A stretch of 59,974 nt of DNA from Alistipes sp. (GCA_017503575.1 JAFVSV010000015.1:1-59974), one strand, 5' to 3'; numbered from the stretch's first letter, positions 24,032 to 32,905 are shown. Notes: generated by a model not told the origin, from the sequence alone. Numbers and translations are program-made.

Positions 24032-25108
24032 ATGAAAAAGTGTGGTTTTCTAAAACATATAAAGGAGATATTTACAAAGAATAAGCTTCTCAAGCTCTTC
24101 TATCTTGTGTTGATTGTCTTCTTGTGCTATGCGCCATCATTTTGCCAGCACGCCGAGATAACAACACCAGCACAGGATACATACTACCTTAATGAGCTTG
24201 CACAGGGCATAGAGACTCAGGAGGAGCTGATACACTTCTATAAGAAGTATCAGGAGATGGAGATTGCTTATAGCACACGATACAATGGTGCAACAGCCAT
24301 CAAGTTCCGCGCTATGACGAGTGATGTTTTCGATTTGGCGGGTGCACGCCGCGAGGTCTTCAGCCAGATGGAGGCAAATGAGCAGTTGGCAGAGCAGACA
24401 CTCACAGCAACCCTTAACGACTTGGATGCTGCATGGCAGATAGAGATAGCATCTAAGGAGGAGGCACTAAAGCACTATAACTCAATACTTGACGATATCG
24501 TAGCGACACACATGTCTATGCGTGCAAAGATTATCGAGGCCGGCAAGTACTATGATGAGGTTGCCGCTGCGGGATATCCTCAGAGTATGCTCGACACGCA
24601 CGCTGCTATTGTCGCCGAGAGTGAGGCTCTTGGACAAAAGCTTGCAGAGCACCACGACAGGGCTCGTCACTATGGCATAGCATACGACCTTAAGTTTGGT
24701 GAGTCGTTCCCCAAGTCACTACTTTTGGAGCGTTACTTGGATGCCTTTGACGGCAAGTGCACGCGTATCAACGAGGGCGATGACTATGGTGACGTGGAGT
24801 ATGTTGCCGAGCTTCTTGGCTTGATTAGCACACAGGAGGAGTTGCAGCGCATCGAGACCGAGGTTGTTGAGGTTATTAGCGCCGCCTATGATGCTGATGG
24901 ACAGCATGGTCGTGCTATTAAGTTCCGCGGTGATCTCAACGAGCACTGGGTGGCAGCCGAGGACTATTTGTATGAGGTAGAGAGACTTGAGTATGCCATT
25001 GCTGACTTCGAGTATACGATAAGCGACAAGGATGCTATTTGGGAGTCTATTTCAGCAGACAGAGCAGCAGTCGAGGCGCCCACGGAGAGTGTCGACACTG
25101 CCGAGTAG
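24032..25108 (+). CDS. Exported helical protein of unknown function, related to the preceding lipoprotein
   Basis: This 358-residue protein has a long N-terminal region before a hydrophobic helix (LFYLVLIVFLCYAPSFC then QHAEI), consistent with a signal peptide or membrane anchor. The rest is largely helical or coiled coil, with few cysteines. Two segments resemble each other: TQEELIHFYKKYQEMEIAYS leading to G-A-T-A-I-K-F-R, and TQEELQRIETEVVEVISAAY leading to G-R-A-I-K-F-R. The same general E-E-(L/Y) plus aromatic pattern occurs in the upstream lipoprotein. No known domain was recognised. It ends at a hairpin shared with the convergent mqnC operon. Confidence 0.7.
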   Translation: MKKCGFLKHIKEIFTKNKLLKLFYLVLIVFLCYAPSFCQHAEITTPAQDTYYLNELAQGIETQEELIHFYKKYQEMEIAYSTRYNGATAIKFRAMTSDVFDLAGARREVFSQMEANEQLAEQTLTATLNDLDAAWQIEIASKEEALKHYNSILDDIVATHMSMRAKIIEAGKYYDEVAAAGYPQSMLDTHAAIVAESEALGQKLAEHHDRARHYGIAYDLKFGESFPKSLLLERYLDAFDGKCTRINEGDDYGDVEYVAELLGLISTQEELQRIETEVVEVISAAYDADGQHGRAIKFRGDLNEHWVAAEDYLYEVERLEYAIADFEYTISDKDAIWESISADRAAVEAPTESVDTAE

Positions 25109-25131
25109 TCGCCATAATCTGGCAAACGAAT

Positions 25132-25157
25132 ATAGGGAGTCTCGCGGGACTCCCTAT
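25132..25157. terminator. Bidirectional hairpin between convergent operons
   Basis: The arms ATAGGGAGTC (25132-25141) and GACTCCCTAT (25148-25157) form a perfect 10-bp stem with a 6-base loop. It lies between the stop at 25108 and the mqnC stop at 25184. Confidence 0.8.
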
Positions 25158-25183
25158 GTTCATATATATGGTATGCCGAGGTG

Positions 25184-26281
25184 TTATAGCTCGCGGTAGT
25201 TATATAGCTGGTCGCGTAGACGTGGTGTGAAGCCCGCACGACGTATGGTCGCCTGCATTGCCTCCTTGTCGAAGCGTGTTGTGGCGCCTGCCGACGATAC
25301 GACATTCTCCTCAATCATTATCGAGCCCATATCGTTAGCGCCACTCTTGAGCGCTATCTCGGCAACCTCCTTACCCACCGTCAACCACGACGCCTGTATG
25401 TTGGTGATGTTGTTCAGTATTATGCGGCTGAGGGCTATGATACGGATATACTCCGTTGCAGAGAAGCGAGGTGCTATGCCCTCACGCTCCAACTCCGTGC
25501 CCTTTGGGCAGAATACCCATGGTATGAAGGCTGTGAAGCCTCGCGCTCCCTCGGGCTTATGCGCCTGAAGGTCGCGGATGGTGATGAGGTGGTCTACGCG
25601 CTGATGTGGCTTCTCGACATGGCCATACATCATGGTTGCTGTCGTAGGTATGTCGAGCTGGTGCGCCTCGTGCATCACCATCACCCACTCGCGTGCCGAG
25701 GGCTTCGCTGGCGATATGCGCTTACGCACATCCTCGGAGAGTATCTCGGCACCAGCACCCGGCAATGTGTCGAGGCCTGCCGCCTTGAGACGCTTGAGGG
25801 TCTCCATGGTTGTGAGCTTACTCAACGCTGCTATGTGCGACACCTCGGGGGCACCTAAGGCGTTGAGTCGCAGATGTGGGTACTCCTTCTTAATCTGGCT
25901 AAATAGCGTCTCGTAGAACTCTATGCCGAGGCGTGGGTGTAGTCCTCCCTGCAAGAGTAGCTGGTCGGCACCAAGGCGTAGCGCCTCGTCAATCTTCGTG
26001 CGATACTCCGCCATGGTTGTGATGTAGCTCTTATCCGCCTCGTGGGGCTTACAGTGGAAGTTACAGAAGCGGCAACCCGACTTACAGACATTTGTAATGT
26101 TCACGTTACGGTCTATCTGCCATGTTACAACCGTAGGGTCAGGGACACTCTGGCGGCGTAGCGTGTCGGCGACATCTGCCAAGCGCTGTATGGGGGCATT
26201 GTCGTAGAGGGCGTATGCCTCCTCGCGTGTGAGGGGCTCTTTGACTAACGCCTTCTCGAGTATATCATCTATGTTCATCAT
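25184..26281 (-). CDS. mqnC: Cyclic dehypoxanthinyl futalosine synthase (menaquinone, futalosine pathway)
   Basis: This 365-residue radical-SAM enzyme carries the cluster motif CKSGCRFCNF (C66, C70, C73). The MqnC-type sequence GAEILSEDVRKRISPAKPSA is present, along with TTATMMYGHVEKPHQRVDHL and FTAFIPWVFCPKGTELE. MqnC cyclises dehypoxanthinyl futalosine in the alternative menaquinone route. MqnE, the closest relative, acts earlier. The P-K-x-x-x-x-E-W and T-T-A-T-M-M motifs favour MqnC. It is the last gene of a five-gene minus-strand run, 5 bp after rnr. The other mqn genes are not in the window. Confidence 0.85.
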   Translation of the reverse strand: MMNIDDILEKALVKEPLTREEAYALYDNAPIQRLADVADTLRRQSVPDPTVVTWQIDRNVNITNVCKSGCRFCNFHCKPHEADKSYITTMAEYRTKIDEALRLGADQLLLQGGLHPRLGIEFYETLFSQIKKEYPHLRLNALGAPEVSHIAALSKLTTMETLKRLKAAGLDTLPGAGAEILSEDVRKRISPAKPSAREWVMVMHEAHQLDIPTTATMMYGHVEKPHQRVDHLITIRDLQAHKPEGARGFTAFIPWVFCPKGTELEREGIAPRFSATEYIRIIALSRIILNNITNIQASWLTVGKEVAEIALKSGANDMGSIMIEENVVSSAGATTRFDKEAMQATIRRAGFTPRLRDQLYNYREL

Positions 26282-26286
26282 AAGAT

Positions 26287-28440
26287 CTATTTGTTGCCTA
26301 ATAGTAACTTGAAGTCGAGTGTTCTACGTCCCATATCGACGCCCTTTACGCGTATGCGTACGGGGGAGCCGAGCGTTAGGCGTATTCCCGAGGAGCGACC
26401 TACAACCTCGTAGCGTGCCTCGTCGAAGCGGTAGTAGTCGTCGTCATCTATGTCGCGCAGGAATGCCATGCCCTCGACATGTGTATCGTTAAGCTCGACA
26501 TATACGCCCCACTCTGTCATGCCCGAGACGACGCCGTCAAACTCCTCGCCGATACGATCCTTCATAAACTCCGCCATCTTATACTTGATGCTTGCACGCT
26601 CCGCCTCGGACGCCAATATCTCGCGCTCGGTAGAGTGTACCGCAAGGCTCTCGAGGTGTGCCTTATCGACGCGTTTCTCGCCTGCGAGGTACGAGGCTAA
26701 TAGTCGGTGTACCATCATGTCGGGGTAGCGGCGTATGGGCGATGTGAAATGCGTATAGTAGGGGAATGCCAAGCCGTAGTGACCTATGTTGTCGGTGGTA
26801 TATACCGCCTTTGCCATGCTGCGAACTGCCAAGGTTGTGATGGCATTGGCCTCTGCACTACCTGCAATGCTACCCAATAGCTTGTTCATCTCCTTGGCTA
26901 TGGCGCGTCCCTTCGTCGCCTTGAAGTAGTGACCGAAGCGCAGGGCGAAGTCTCGGAAGCGCTCGAGCTTATCCTCCGTAGGCTCGTCGTGTACACGGAA
27001 TACCATGGGGCGCGCTACACGGCGGCCATTGACGATGCGGTGTGCGCAGAACTCTGCTACGCGGCGGTTGGCAAGGAGCATAAACTCCTCGATAAGTTGG
27101 TTTGCCTCGCTCTGCACCTTGGTGTATACACCTATGGGACGACCCTTCTCGTCGAGTTTGAAGCGTACCTCATCACGCTCAAAGGCTATGGCGCCATGCT
27201 TGAAGCGCTCCTTACGTAGGGTTTGTGCCAGGCGGTTGAGTGTCGTTATCTCGAAGGCGTAGTCGCCACTACCCGAGGTGATTATCTCCTGCGCCTCCTC
27301 GTATGCAAAGCGACGGTCGGAGTGTATGACAGTGCGGCCAAACCACTCATCGACAATCTCGGCATCCTCGTTGATGGTAAATACCGCCGAGAAGCATAGT
27401 TTATCCTCGTGTGGACGTAGCGAGCATAGCTCGTTACATAGTCGCTCGGGGAGCATCGGCACAGTGCGGTCTACGAGATATACCGACGTGGCACGCTCCA
27501 CGGCTTCGTTGTCAACGATGGAGCCTGGGGTAACATAGTGCGTAACATCGGCGATGTGCACGCCGACCTCCCACAATCCATCTTGCACCTTCGTAAGCGA
27601 TAGTGCATCGTCGAAGTCCTTGGCGTCAGCGGGGTCAATCGTAAATGTTGTGCGGTCGCGCATATCGCGACGCTTGGCTATCTCATCCTTGGTTATTCTA
27701 CCGTCGATACTCTCGGCAGCGCCTATTACGCTCTTCTCAAAGTGGTATGGCAGGTCGAACTCGGCAAGTATGGCGTGCATCTCTGTGTCGTTCTCACCAG
27801 CCTTGCCCAGGCGCTCCACAAGCTCGCCATGTGGCAGGCGCTCACCCTCGGGCCACTCTACTACGCGTACAGATACCTTATCGCCATCTTCGATATTCGG
27901 GTAACTCTTGCGAGGTAGGTATATGTCGGTGCCGAGGCGTCGCGTGTCGGGGGTGACAAATATGGAGTTTGTCGTGAGCTGTGCTGTGCCAATATAGGGG
28001 CGGCGGCTACGCTCGATGACATCTACTATTGTGCCTTCAAGCTCGCCATCGCGCGACTTGCGGGCAACGACGATATGCACCCTATCGCCATCCAACGCAC
28101 CACCGCCATTGCGGCGTGATACATATACATCGCTCTCGAGCTCCTCGATATGTACATATAGAGCTCCTGGCGTAGCACTCGCAACAACACCCTCGTAGCG
28201 TGGCATCGCCGAGCGTGATAGTCGATACTTACTGCGTGCCACCTCCTCGACAAAGCCCTCCTCGATAAGCTGTCGGACGATGGCAAAGGTCATAGTGCGA
28301 CCATCCCTATCGGCGCCTCCCGAGGCTGCGGCAAGGTGTTTAAGTGAAAACTTATTATCGGGGAACTCGCGAAACATATCGACGATGAACGAGGCTCGCT
28401 CATCACGGCTATTACCGCGTTTATTCTTCTTCTTTCCCAT
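26287..28440 (-). CDS. rnr: Ribonuclease R
   Basis: This 717-residue 3'-5' exoribonuclease degrades structured RNA. It has an N-terminal winged-helix region (about 18-80), two cold-shock-like domains, and the RNB catalytic domain with TIDPADAKDFDDALSL (the Asp cluster that binds Mg) and HYGLAFPYYTHFTSPIRRYP. A C-terminal S1 domain follows (EFDGVVSGMTEWGVYVEL). A basic start (MGKKKNKRGNSR) and the family-typical length support a complete gene. It lies 5 bp after the M20 gene and 5 bp before mqnC, so the group is co-transcribed. Confidence 0.95.
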   Translation of the reverse strand: MGKKKNKRGNSRDERASFIVDMFREFPDNKFSLKHLAAASGGADRDGRTMTFAIVRQLIEEGFVEEVARSKYRLSRSAMPRYEGVVASATPGALYVHIEELESDVYVSRRNGGGALDGDRVHIVVARKSRDGELEGTIVDVIERSRRPYIGTAQLTTNSIFVTPDTRRLGTDIYLPRKSYPNIEDGDKVSVRVVEWPEGERLPHGELVERLGKAGENDTEMHAILAEFDLPYHFEKSVIGAAESIDGRITKDEIAKRRDMRDRTTFTIDPADAKDFDDALSLTKVQDGLWEVGVHIADVTHYVTPGSIVDNEAVERATSVYLVDRTVPMLPERLCNELCSLRPHEDKLCFSAVFTINEDAEIVDEWFGRTVIHSDRRFAYEEAQEIITSGSGDYAFEITTLNRLAQTLRKERFKHGAIAFERDEVRFKLDEKGRPIGVYTKVQSEANQLIEEFMLLANRRVAEFCAHRIVNGRRVARPMVFRVHDEPTEDKLERFRDFALRFGHYFKATKGRAIAKEMNKLLGSIAGSAEANAITTLAVRSMAKAVYTTDNIGHYGLAFPYYTHFTSPIRRYPDMMVHRLLASYLAGEKRVDKAHLESLAVHSTEREILASEAERASIKYKMAEFMKDRIGEEFDGVVSGMTEWGVYVELNDTHVEGMAFLRDIDDDDYYRFDEARYEVVGRSSGIRLTLGSPVRIRVKGVDMGRRTLDFKLLLGNK

Positions 28441-28445
28441 TGTTG

Positions 28446-29552
28446 TTACTTGTTTAATATGTGTAGCGCTATGCGGCGCATCATGCGCTCGCCCACCTCT
28501 ATGGCACGCTCGTCAGGAAGGAATGTTGCTGTATGCGAGCCTCCCGCAGCAGTACCTACACCCAAGCGGTAGAATAGCGAAGGGTAGCGCTCCGTATAGT
28601 GGCCGAAGTCCTCGGCAGTGGTCATGGGCTGCAACTCGCGTACGGTGATACCCTCGTCCATGGCGACAATCATAGCCTCGTACGACAGCATCATGTCGTT
28701 GACAACGCATGGGTAGCCACGGTTGATATCTACATCTACCGTGACGCCATACTTATCCGAGACAATCTTGGCATTACCTCGAAGATGGGTGTAAATACGC
28801 TCGCGCAACTCCTCCGAGAAGGTGCGCATCGTGCCCTCGGCATACGCCTTATCGGGGATGACATTCGTGGCACCATCGGCAAATATACGGCCGATAGACA
28901 CCACGCCATCAGGAGTGTTGAGTGCCGTTGTGCGCACGACCATATCGGACATGGCGGTCACCGTATCGTTAATCTCGTGGCGGCGTGCAGCGTGGCCACC
29001 ACGGCCGCTTACATATATGCGTATCTCGTCGTTGGATGCCATGAAGCGGCCAGGGCATATACCCACCTCACCCACCTCGAGGCGCGAATCCACATGCTCA
29101 CCAATGACGGCAGCCACGTCGTAGCCCTCGAAGGGTTTTTCGTCAAGCACCTTGATAGCCCCACCTGGATTAAGCTCCTCGCCAGGTTGGAAGATAGCTA
29201 TAAGCGTACCCTCAAAGTCGCGCTCGCGGTTGAGCTCACGAAGCACACCATAGAGTATAGCGGTGTGCATGTCGTGGCCGCAGGCGTGCATAACGCCCCT
29301 ATTCCGTGAGCGGTACTCCACGTCGTTTAGCTCCTCTATGGGTAACGCGTCAATGTCGGCGCGTAGCACTACGGCACGACGCAGATTACCACGGCGACCC
29401 TCGATTGTAGCCAACACACCCGTGCCAGCAATCGCACGGCATGCGATACCCTCAACATGGAGAGCCTCCATGATAAGGCGCTGTGTCGCGTGCTCCTCGA
29501 ACGACAGCTCGGGGTTGCGGTGTAGTGCTTGGCGTAACTCTATACTATTCAT
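28446..29552 (-). CDS. M20 family metallopeptidase / N-acyl-amino acid amidohydrolase
   Basis: This 368-residue protein belongs to the M20D amidohydrolase group (hippurate hydrolase/IAA-amino-acid hydrolase type). Metal ligands appear in MHACGHDMHTA, PGEELNPGG and the C-terminal GGSHTATF. The dimerisation domain lies between about residues 180 and 290 (SGRGGHAARRHE). These enzymes cleave N-acyl amino acids or aminoacyl conjugates in the cytoplasm, and no signal peptide is visible. The substrate cannot be read from the sequence. It sits 5 bp before rnr and 3 bp after the homocysteine methyltransferase gene. Confidence 0.85.
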   Translation of the reverse strand: MNSIELRQALHRNPELSFEEHATQRLIMEALHVEGIACRAIAGTGVLATIEGRRGNLRRAVVLRADIDALPIEELNDVEYRSRNRGVMHACGHDMHTAILYGVLRELNRERDFEGTLIAIFQPGEELNPGGAIKVLDEKPFEGYDVAAVIGEHVDSRLEVGEVGICPGRFMASNDEIRIYVSGRGGHAARRHEINDTVTAMSDMVVRTTALNTPDGVVSIGRIFADGATNVIPDKAYAEGTMRTFSEELRERIYTHLRGNAKIVSDKYGVTVDVDINRGYPCVVNDMMLSYEAMIVAMDEGITVRELQPMTTAEDFGHYTERYPSLFYRLGVGTAAGGSHTATFLPDERAIEVGERMMRRIALHILNK

Positions 29553-29555
29553 AAT

Positions 29556-30455
29556 CTATGCTTTACGAGATTTATAGTGGCGTGCCATCTGCGCTATGCT
29601 TCGTGTATAGTCTGGCGTAGTGCCACAGCAACCACCGACGATGCTGAGTAGCCCTCGCTCGGCTGCCGTACGCAGGGTCTCGGTATGCTTCTTCGAGGTC
29701 TCAGGGTAGCGACCCTTGGCATCAGGGATGCCTGCCGAGGGTGCACAGTATGTGGGTAGCATCGTGTAGCGTGTCAGTAGCTCAAGGTTATCCACCATGC
29801 CCTTGACACCATGCGAGCAGTTGAAGCCTATGGCAAAGGGGTTAAACTTGGATACATCCTCGACATATCGCTCAATGGAGCGTCCCGAGCTTAGTAGTCC
29901 ACCAATCTTCGATAGCGTGGCCGAGAAGATTATCGGGGTGTCGGGAGCTATCTCGCGACATAGCTCGGCAGCTATCTCGGCATTGCGCACATCGGTGATG
30001 CTCTCGATAAGGAAGATGTCGGCACCCTCGCGATGTAGCGCCTCGATGAGTGTGCGGTATGATGCGCGTAGCTCCTCCTCGGTGAGGTCTATGGCAAGCG
30101 ATATGTTGCGTGTCGACGGGCCTATTGAGCCAGCAAGGAACACCTCCTTTTCGCACATCTCGCGTGCCTGCTTCATCGCCGCCATAGCGCCACGGACTAT
30201 CTCGTCACATGGGGTGGTTATGCCACATGAGGCGAGCGATAGTGGGTCGCTGAGGAAGGTGTTAGAGGTGATGATGGTCGCCCCTGCCGCTATCGACTTT
30301 TCGTATAGTGCAACCACTATGTTGGGGTCGCTCAACGATAGTGTGTCGGGGAGGATGTCGCGGCGCGAGCCTATAAGGTTGGTGCCTATGGCCGAGTCGG
30401 TGACGATGATATGTCGCTCGAGAAGTTCTCGTAGGCGTTGCTCTACACTGTTCAT
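29556..30455 (-). CDS. Homocysteine S-methyltransferase family protein
   Basis: This 299-residue protein has the zinc-dependent TIM barrel of the homocysteine methyltransferase family (as in the N-terminal module of MetH, and in BHMT and MmuM). The three zinc cysteines are visible in GFNCSHG and in the C-terminal GGCCGTTP. The N-terminal region DSAIGTNLIGSRRDI and the segment ITSNTFLSDPLSL also fit. It has no cobalamin, folate or activation domains, so it is either a stand-alone enzyme using a small methyl donor such as S-methylmethionine, or one part of a split system. It sits 12 bp after the glutaminyl cyclase gene and 3 bp before the M20 gene. Confidence 0.85.
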   Translation of the reverse strand: MNSVEQRLRELLERHIIVTDSAIGTNLIGSRRDILPDTLSLSDPNIVVALYEKSIAAGATIITSNTFLSDPLSLASCGITTPCDEIVRGAMAAMKQAREMCEKEVFLAGSIGPSTRNISLAIDLTEEELRASYRTLIEALHREGADIFLIESITDVRNAEIAAELCREIAPDTPIIFSATLSKIGGLLSSGRSIERYVEDVSKFNPFAIGFNCSHGVKGMVDNLELLTRYTMLPTYCAPSAGIPDAKGRYPETSKKHTETLRTAAERGLLSIVGGCCGTTPDYTRSIAQMARHYKSRKA

Positions 30456-30467
30456 AACTGACTAATG

Positions 30468-31328
30468 TTATTTGATTATCTCCAACTCGAAGAGCTTATT
30501 CCAATTCTTGCCCGTAACGTATACATGGCCTGTTGCGTCGTTGTAGGCGATGCCATTTAGCACGTCGGCATCAGCGTTGCCCGCCTGCGTACCCTTAAGT
30601 TCGCGTAGGTCGAGGTACGCCTCCACGATGCCCGTCGTTGGGTCGATGACAACTATCGTATTGTCGAGGTATACATTAGCCCATATCTTGCCATCTATCC
30701 ACTCCAACTCGTTGATTTGCGATAGCGTGCGGTTGTTATACCTCACGGTGATAGCCGCCTTGCGTGCAAAGGTCTCGGGATCTACGACATAGATATTGGG
30801 CGTACCATCTGACATGTAGAGATGCTCACCGTCGGTGGTGATGCCCCAGCCCTCGCCCGTATATGGTATGTGCTTGATAAAGTTACCCTTACTATCGTAT
30901 ACATAAGCCAACTTCTCTAACCATGTGAGCTGATATATCTTATCGTTGTGGTGAACGATACCCTCGCCAAAGTGGTTGTCGTCGAGCTTGTTGATAAGCT
31001 TTGTCTTACCCGTCGAGAGCTCTACGGTATGTAGCTCTGACTCACCATAGCTACCCGTACCCTCCCACATCACGCCATCGACATACTCCAAGCCCTGGGT
31101 ATAGCTTGTTGTGGCGTGGGGGTACTCGGCAACGATGCGGAAACCGTAACGCTTGGGGGTCACACTCTTGCTCTTGGGCGCCTCCTCTTGACTCTTCGCA
31201 CCCTTATTGTCGCTTGTCTGCTCGGTGTTGTTATTGCTACCCTGCTCGGCATCCCTACCCGACTTGCTGCCACATGCCATGAGTGCACCGCAGAGGAGCA
31301 TCGCTATTGTTAGTTTCGTAATGCGCAT
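30468..31328 (-). CDS. Glutaminyl-peptide cyclotransferase, lipoprotein
   Basis: From ATG 31328 this encodes 286 residues. The N-terminus MRITKLTIAMLLCGALMACG is a lipoprotein signal with its Cys at residue 19. A low-complexity Ser/Asn/Lys linker follows, then a plant-type (PF05096) five-bladed propeller with YTQGLEY, EGTGSYGESELHTV, TGEGWGITTDGEHLYMSDGT, INELEWIDGKIWANVYL and LNGIAYN. The enzyme converts N-terminal Gln of exported proteins to pyroglutamate. A longer in-frame ORF extends into birA on the other strand, but the signal peptide and the minus-strand -7 box at 31353-31360 fix the start here. Several exported proteins in this window begin with Gln after predicted cleavage. Confidence 0.88.
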   Translation of the reverse strand: MRITKLTIAMLLCGALMACGSKSGRDAEQGSNNNTEQTSDNKGAKSQEEAPKSKSVTPKRYGFRIVAEYPHATTSYTQGLEYVDGVMWEGTGSYGESELHTVELSTGKTKLINKLDDNHFGEGIVHHNDKIYQLTWLEKLAYVYDSKGNFIKHIPYTGEGWGITTDGEHLYMSDGTPNIYVVDPETFARKAAITVRYNNRTLSQINELEWIDGKIWANVYLDNTIVVIDPTTGIVEAYLDLRELKGTQAGNADADVLNGIAYNDATGHVYVTGKNWNKLFELEIIK

Positions 31329-31352
31329 AATATTCACTATTAATATATGGTG

Positions 31353-31360
31353 CAAAGATA
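31353..31360 (-). promoter_or_regulatory. -7 promoter element for the glutaminyl cyclase-to-mqnC operon
   Basis: The minus strand reads TATCTTTG, 24 bp upstream of the start at 31328. It is divergent from the birA -7 box 22 bp away. Small gaps downstream (12, 3, 5 and 5 bp) suggest it drives five genes. Confidence 0.6.
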
Positions 31361-31382
31361 ACCATTTTTGCAGGATTTTTAC

Positions 31383-31390
31383 TATCTTTG
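31383..31390 (+). promoter_or_regulatory. -7 promoter element for birA
   Basis: TATCTTTG lies 22 bp upstream of the birA start, divergent from the glutaminyl cyclase promoter. No TTTG is present at the ideal -33 distance. Confidence 0.6.
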
Positions 31391-31412
31391 AGACATAATT
31401 CACAAGATTGTA

Positions 31413-32144
31413 ATGATATACTACAAAACGGAAACGACCTCTACGAACGATGACGCACGCAGTGGCGAGTATCGTCATTTGGATGTCATCTGGGCGGAGC
31501 GTCAGCTGGCGGGACGCGGTCAGCGAGGCCATGTGTGGCACAGCAAGGAGGGCGAGAATGTCACTCTCTCGATGGTCTTGGAGCCAATGTTCGTGCCTAT
31601 TGTCGAGCAGTTCTTGCTGTCGGAGATTGCCGCATTGTCGCTTGTAGACACTATGCGCGAGTATGGTGTGGAGTGCCGCATAAAGTGGACCAACGATATA
31701 TATGTTGGTGATAATAAACTTGTTGGCATACTCATTGAGCACTCTCTTATGGGCGATAAGCTGAGCCGCACGATTATAGGCATCGGCCTAAATGTCAACC
31801 AGCGTAGCTTCCCCGCGGAGCTACCCAACCCCACATCCATGGCATTGGAGCGCGGTGTGATATTCGACCGTCGCGAGGTTGTCGAGGAGCTTATGCGCAA
31901 TGTCGAGCGCTGGTACGAGGTGTTGGAGCGTGGCGACAAGGCCCTTGTCGAGAGTAGCTACCGTGAGCTTATGTATCATCGTGACGAGGTGCACACCTAC
32001 GCCTACCCCTCGGGTGAGCACTTTCGAGCTACGCTACGCGGCGTGCGTGCCTCGGGAGAGCTACGCTTGGAGCATGAGGATGGCGTAATCCGTGAGTATG
32101 CGTTCAAAGAGGTTGAGTTCGTATTACCGCATAAAACATTATAG
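31413..32144 (+). CDS. birA: Biotin--[acetyl-CoA-carboxylase] ligase
   Basis: This 243-residue enzyme activates biotin to biotinyl-AMP and attaches it to biotin carboxyl carrier proteins. The substrate-binding loop reads AERQLAGRGQRGHVWHSKEG (the GRGRxGR-type motif). KWTNDIYVGDNKLVGILIE and IIGIGLNVNQ follow, with a short C-terminal domain. There is no N-terminal DNA-binding domain, so it is a class I ligase and not a biotin-operon repressor. The next gene starts 2 bp after its stop. Confidence 0.92.
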   Translation: MIYYKTETTSTNDDARSGEYRHLDVIWAERQLAGRGQRGHVWHSKEGENVTLSMVLEPMFVPIVEQFLLSEIAALSLVDTMREYGVECRIKWTNDIYVGDNKLVGILIEHSLMGDKLSRTIIGIGLNVNQRSFPAELPNPTSMALERGVIFDRREVVEELMRNVERWYEVLERGDKALVESSYRELMYHRDEVHTYAYPSGEHFRATLRGVRASGELRLEHEDGVIREYAFKEVEFVLPHKTL

Positions 32145-32146
32145 CT

Positions 32147-32761
32147 ATGAGAGTTCTGCTAATAAATGGTAGCCCCCATGTCAAGGGCAACACCTACGAG
32201 GCACTAAACTGCATGGTCGAGGTCTTTGGTCAGGAGGGCGTCGACGCCGAGATTATCCATATAGGCACCCAGGCTGTGCAGGGGTGTATAGGGTGCTTCG
32301 CCTGCGCGGAGATGGGCACATGCGCCTTTGGCGACCCACTATACAAGGTGCTGGAGATGAAGGCCAAGGAGTGTGATGCCTTGGTCGTGGGCTCACCCGT
32401 ATACTATGCTGGCCCCAACGGCTCGCTATGCGCCATACTCGATAGATTGTTCTTCGCCGCAGGTCGCCACCTGCAATATAAGCCCGCAGCTGCCGTCGCC
32501 GTATGTCGTCGTAGCGGTGCTACGGCAACCTTCGACAGACTAAATAAATACTTCACAATCAACAATATGCCCGTAGTATCGTCACACTATTGGAACAACG
32601 CTCATGGCCGCACGCCAGGCGAGGCACTACAAGACGAGGAGGGCATGCAGTCGCTAAGACAGTTGGCGCGCAACATGGTGTGGATGATGCGCAAGATTGC
32701 TGCCGACAACACCCCCACACCCACGCCCGAGCAGCGCGTGATGACCAACTTCATACGTTGA
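32147..32761 (+). CDS. NADPH-dependent FMN reductase / flavodoxin-fold oxidoreductase
   Basis: This 204-residue protein has the flavodoxin-like fold of the NADPH:FMN reductase and iron-sulfur flavoprotein group. The FMN phosphate loop is LINGSPHVKGNTYEAL. The segment QGCIGCFACAEMGTCAFGDP contains four cysteines, which in related proteins may hold a metal or Fe-S cluster. GSPVYYAGPNGSLCAILDRL is the second flavin-contact segment. The electron donor and physiological substrate are unknown. It begins 2 bp after birA and is probably translated with it. Confidence 0.8.
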   Translation: MRVLLINGSPHVKGNTYEALNCMVEVFGQEGVDAEIIHIGTQAVQGCIGCFACAEMGTCAFGDPLYKVLEMKAKECDALVVGSPVYYAGPNGSLCAILDRLFFAAGRHLQYKPAAAVAVCRRSGATATFDRLNKYFTINNMPVVSSHYWNNAHGRTPGEALQDEEGMQSLRQLARNMVWMMRKIAADNTPTPTPEQRVMTNFIR

Positions 32762-32831
32762 TGACGGATAGTATTTTTCGCGTTGCAAGTAAAAAAGTTG
32801 GCTAAAATTTTTTAGTCCTACAAAAAAAATA

Positions 32832-32839
32832 TATATTTG
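32832..32839 (+). promoter_or_regulatory. -7 promoter element for gcvH
   Basis: TATATTTG matches TAnnTTTG 66 bp upstream of gcvH. The ideal -33 position has only a T-run. Confidence 0.55.
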
Positions 32840-32905
32840 TGGTTGCAAAAGTGTGATAACAGAGTAGCGAAACAACAATAACAACAATTTAATACTACTT
32901 GAATT

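Noticed and set aside
28599..29309. A 236-codon open frame antisense to the M20 amidohydrolase gene
   Set aside because: The sense strand has clear metal-ligand motifs and tight operon spacing. The antisense product has no recognisable features.
29797..30465. A 222-codon open frame antisense to the homocysteine methyltransferase gene
   Set aside because: It is Ser/Arg-rich shadow translation of a gene with conserved zinc cysteines.
31329..31742. N-terminal extension of the glutaminyl cyclase frame up to 31742
   Set aside because: It runs through the promoter region into birA on the opposite strand. The lipoprotein signal starts exactly at 31328.
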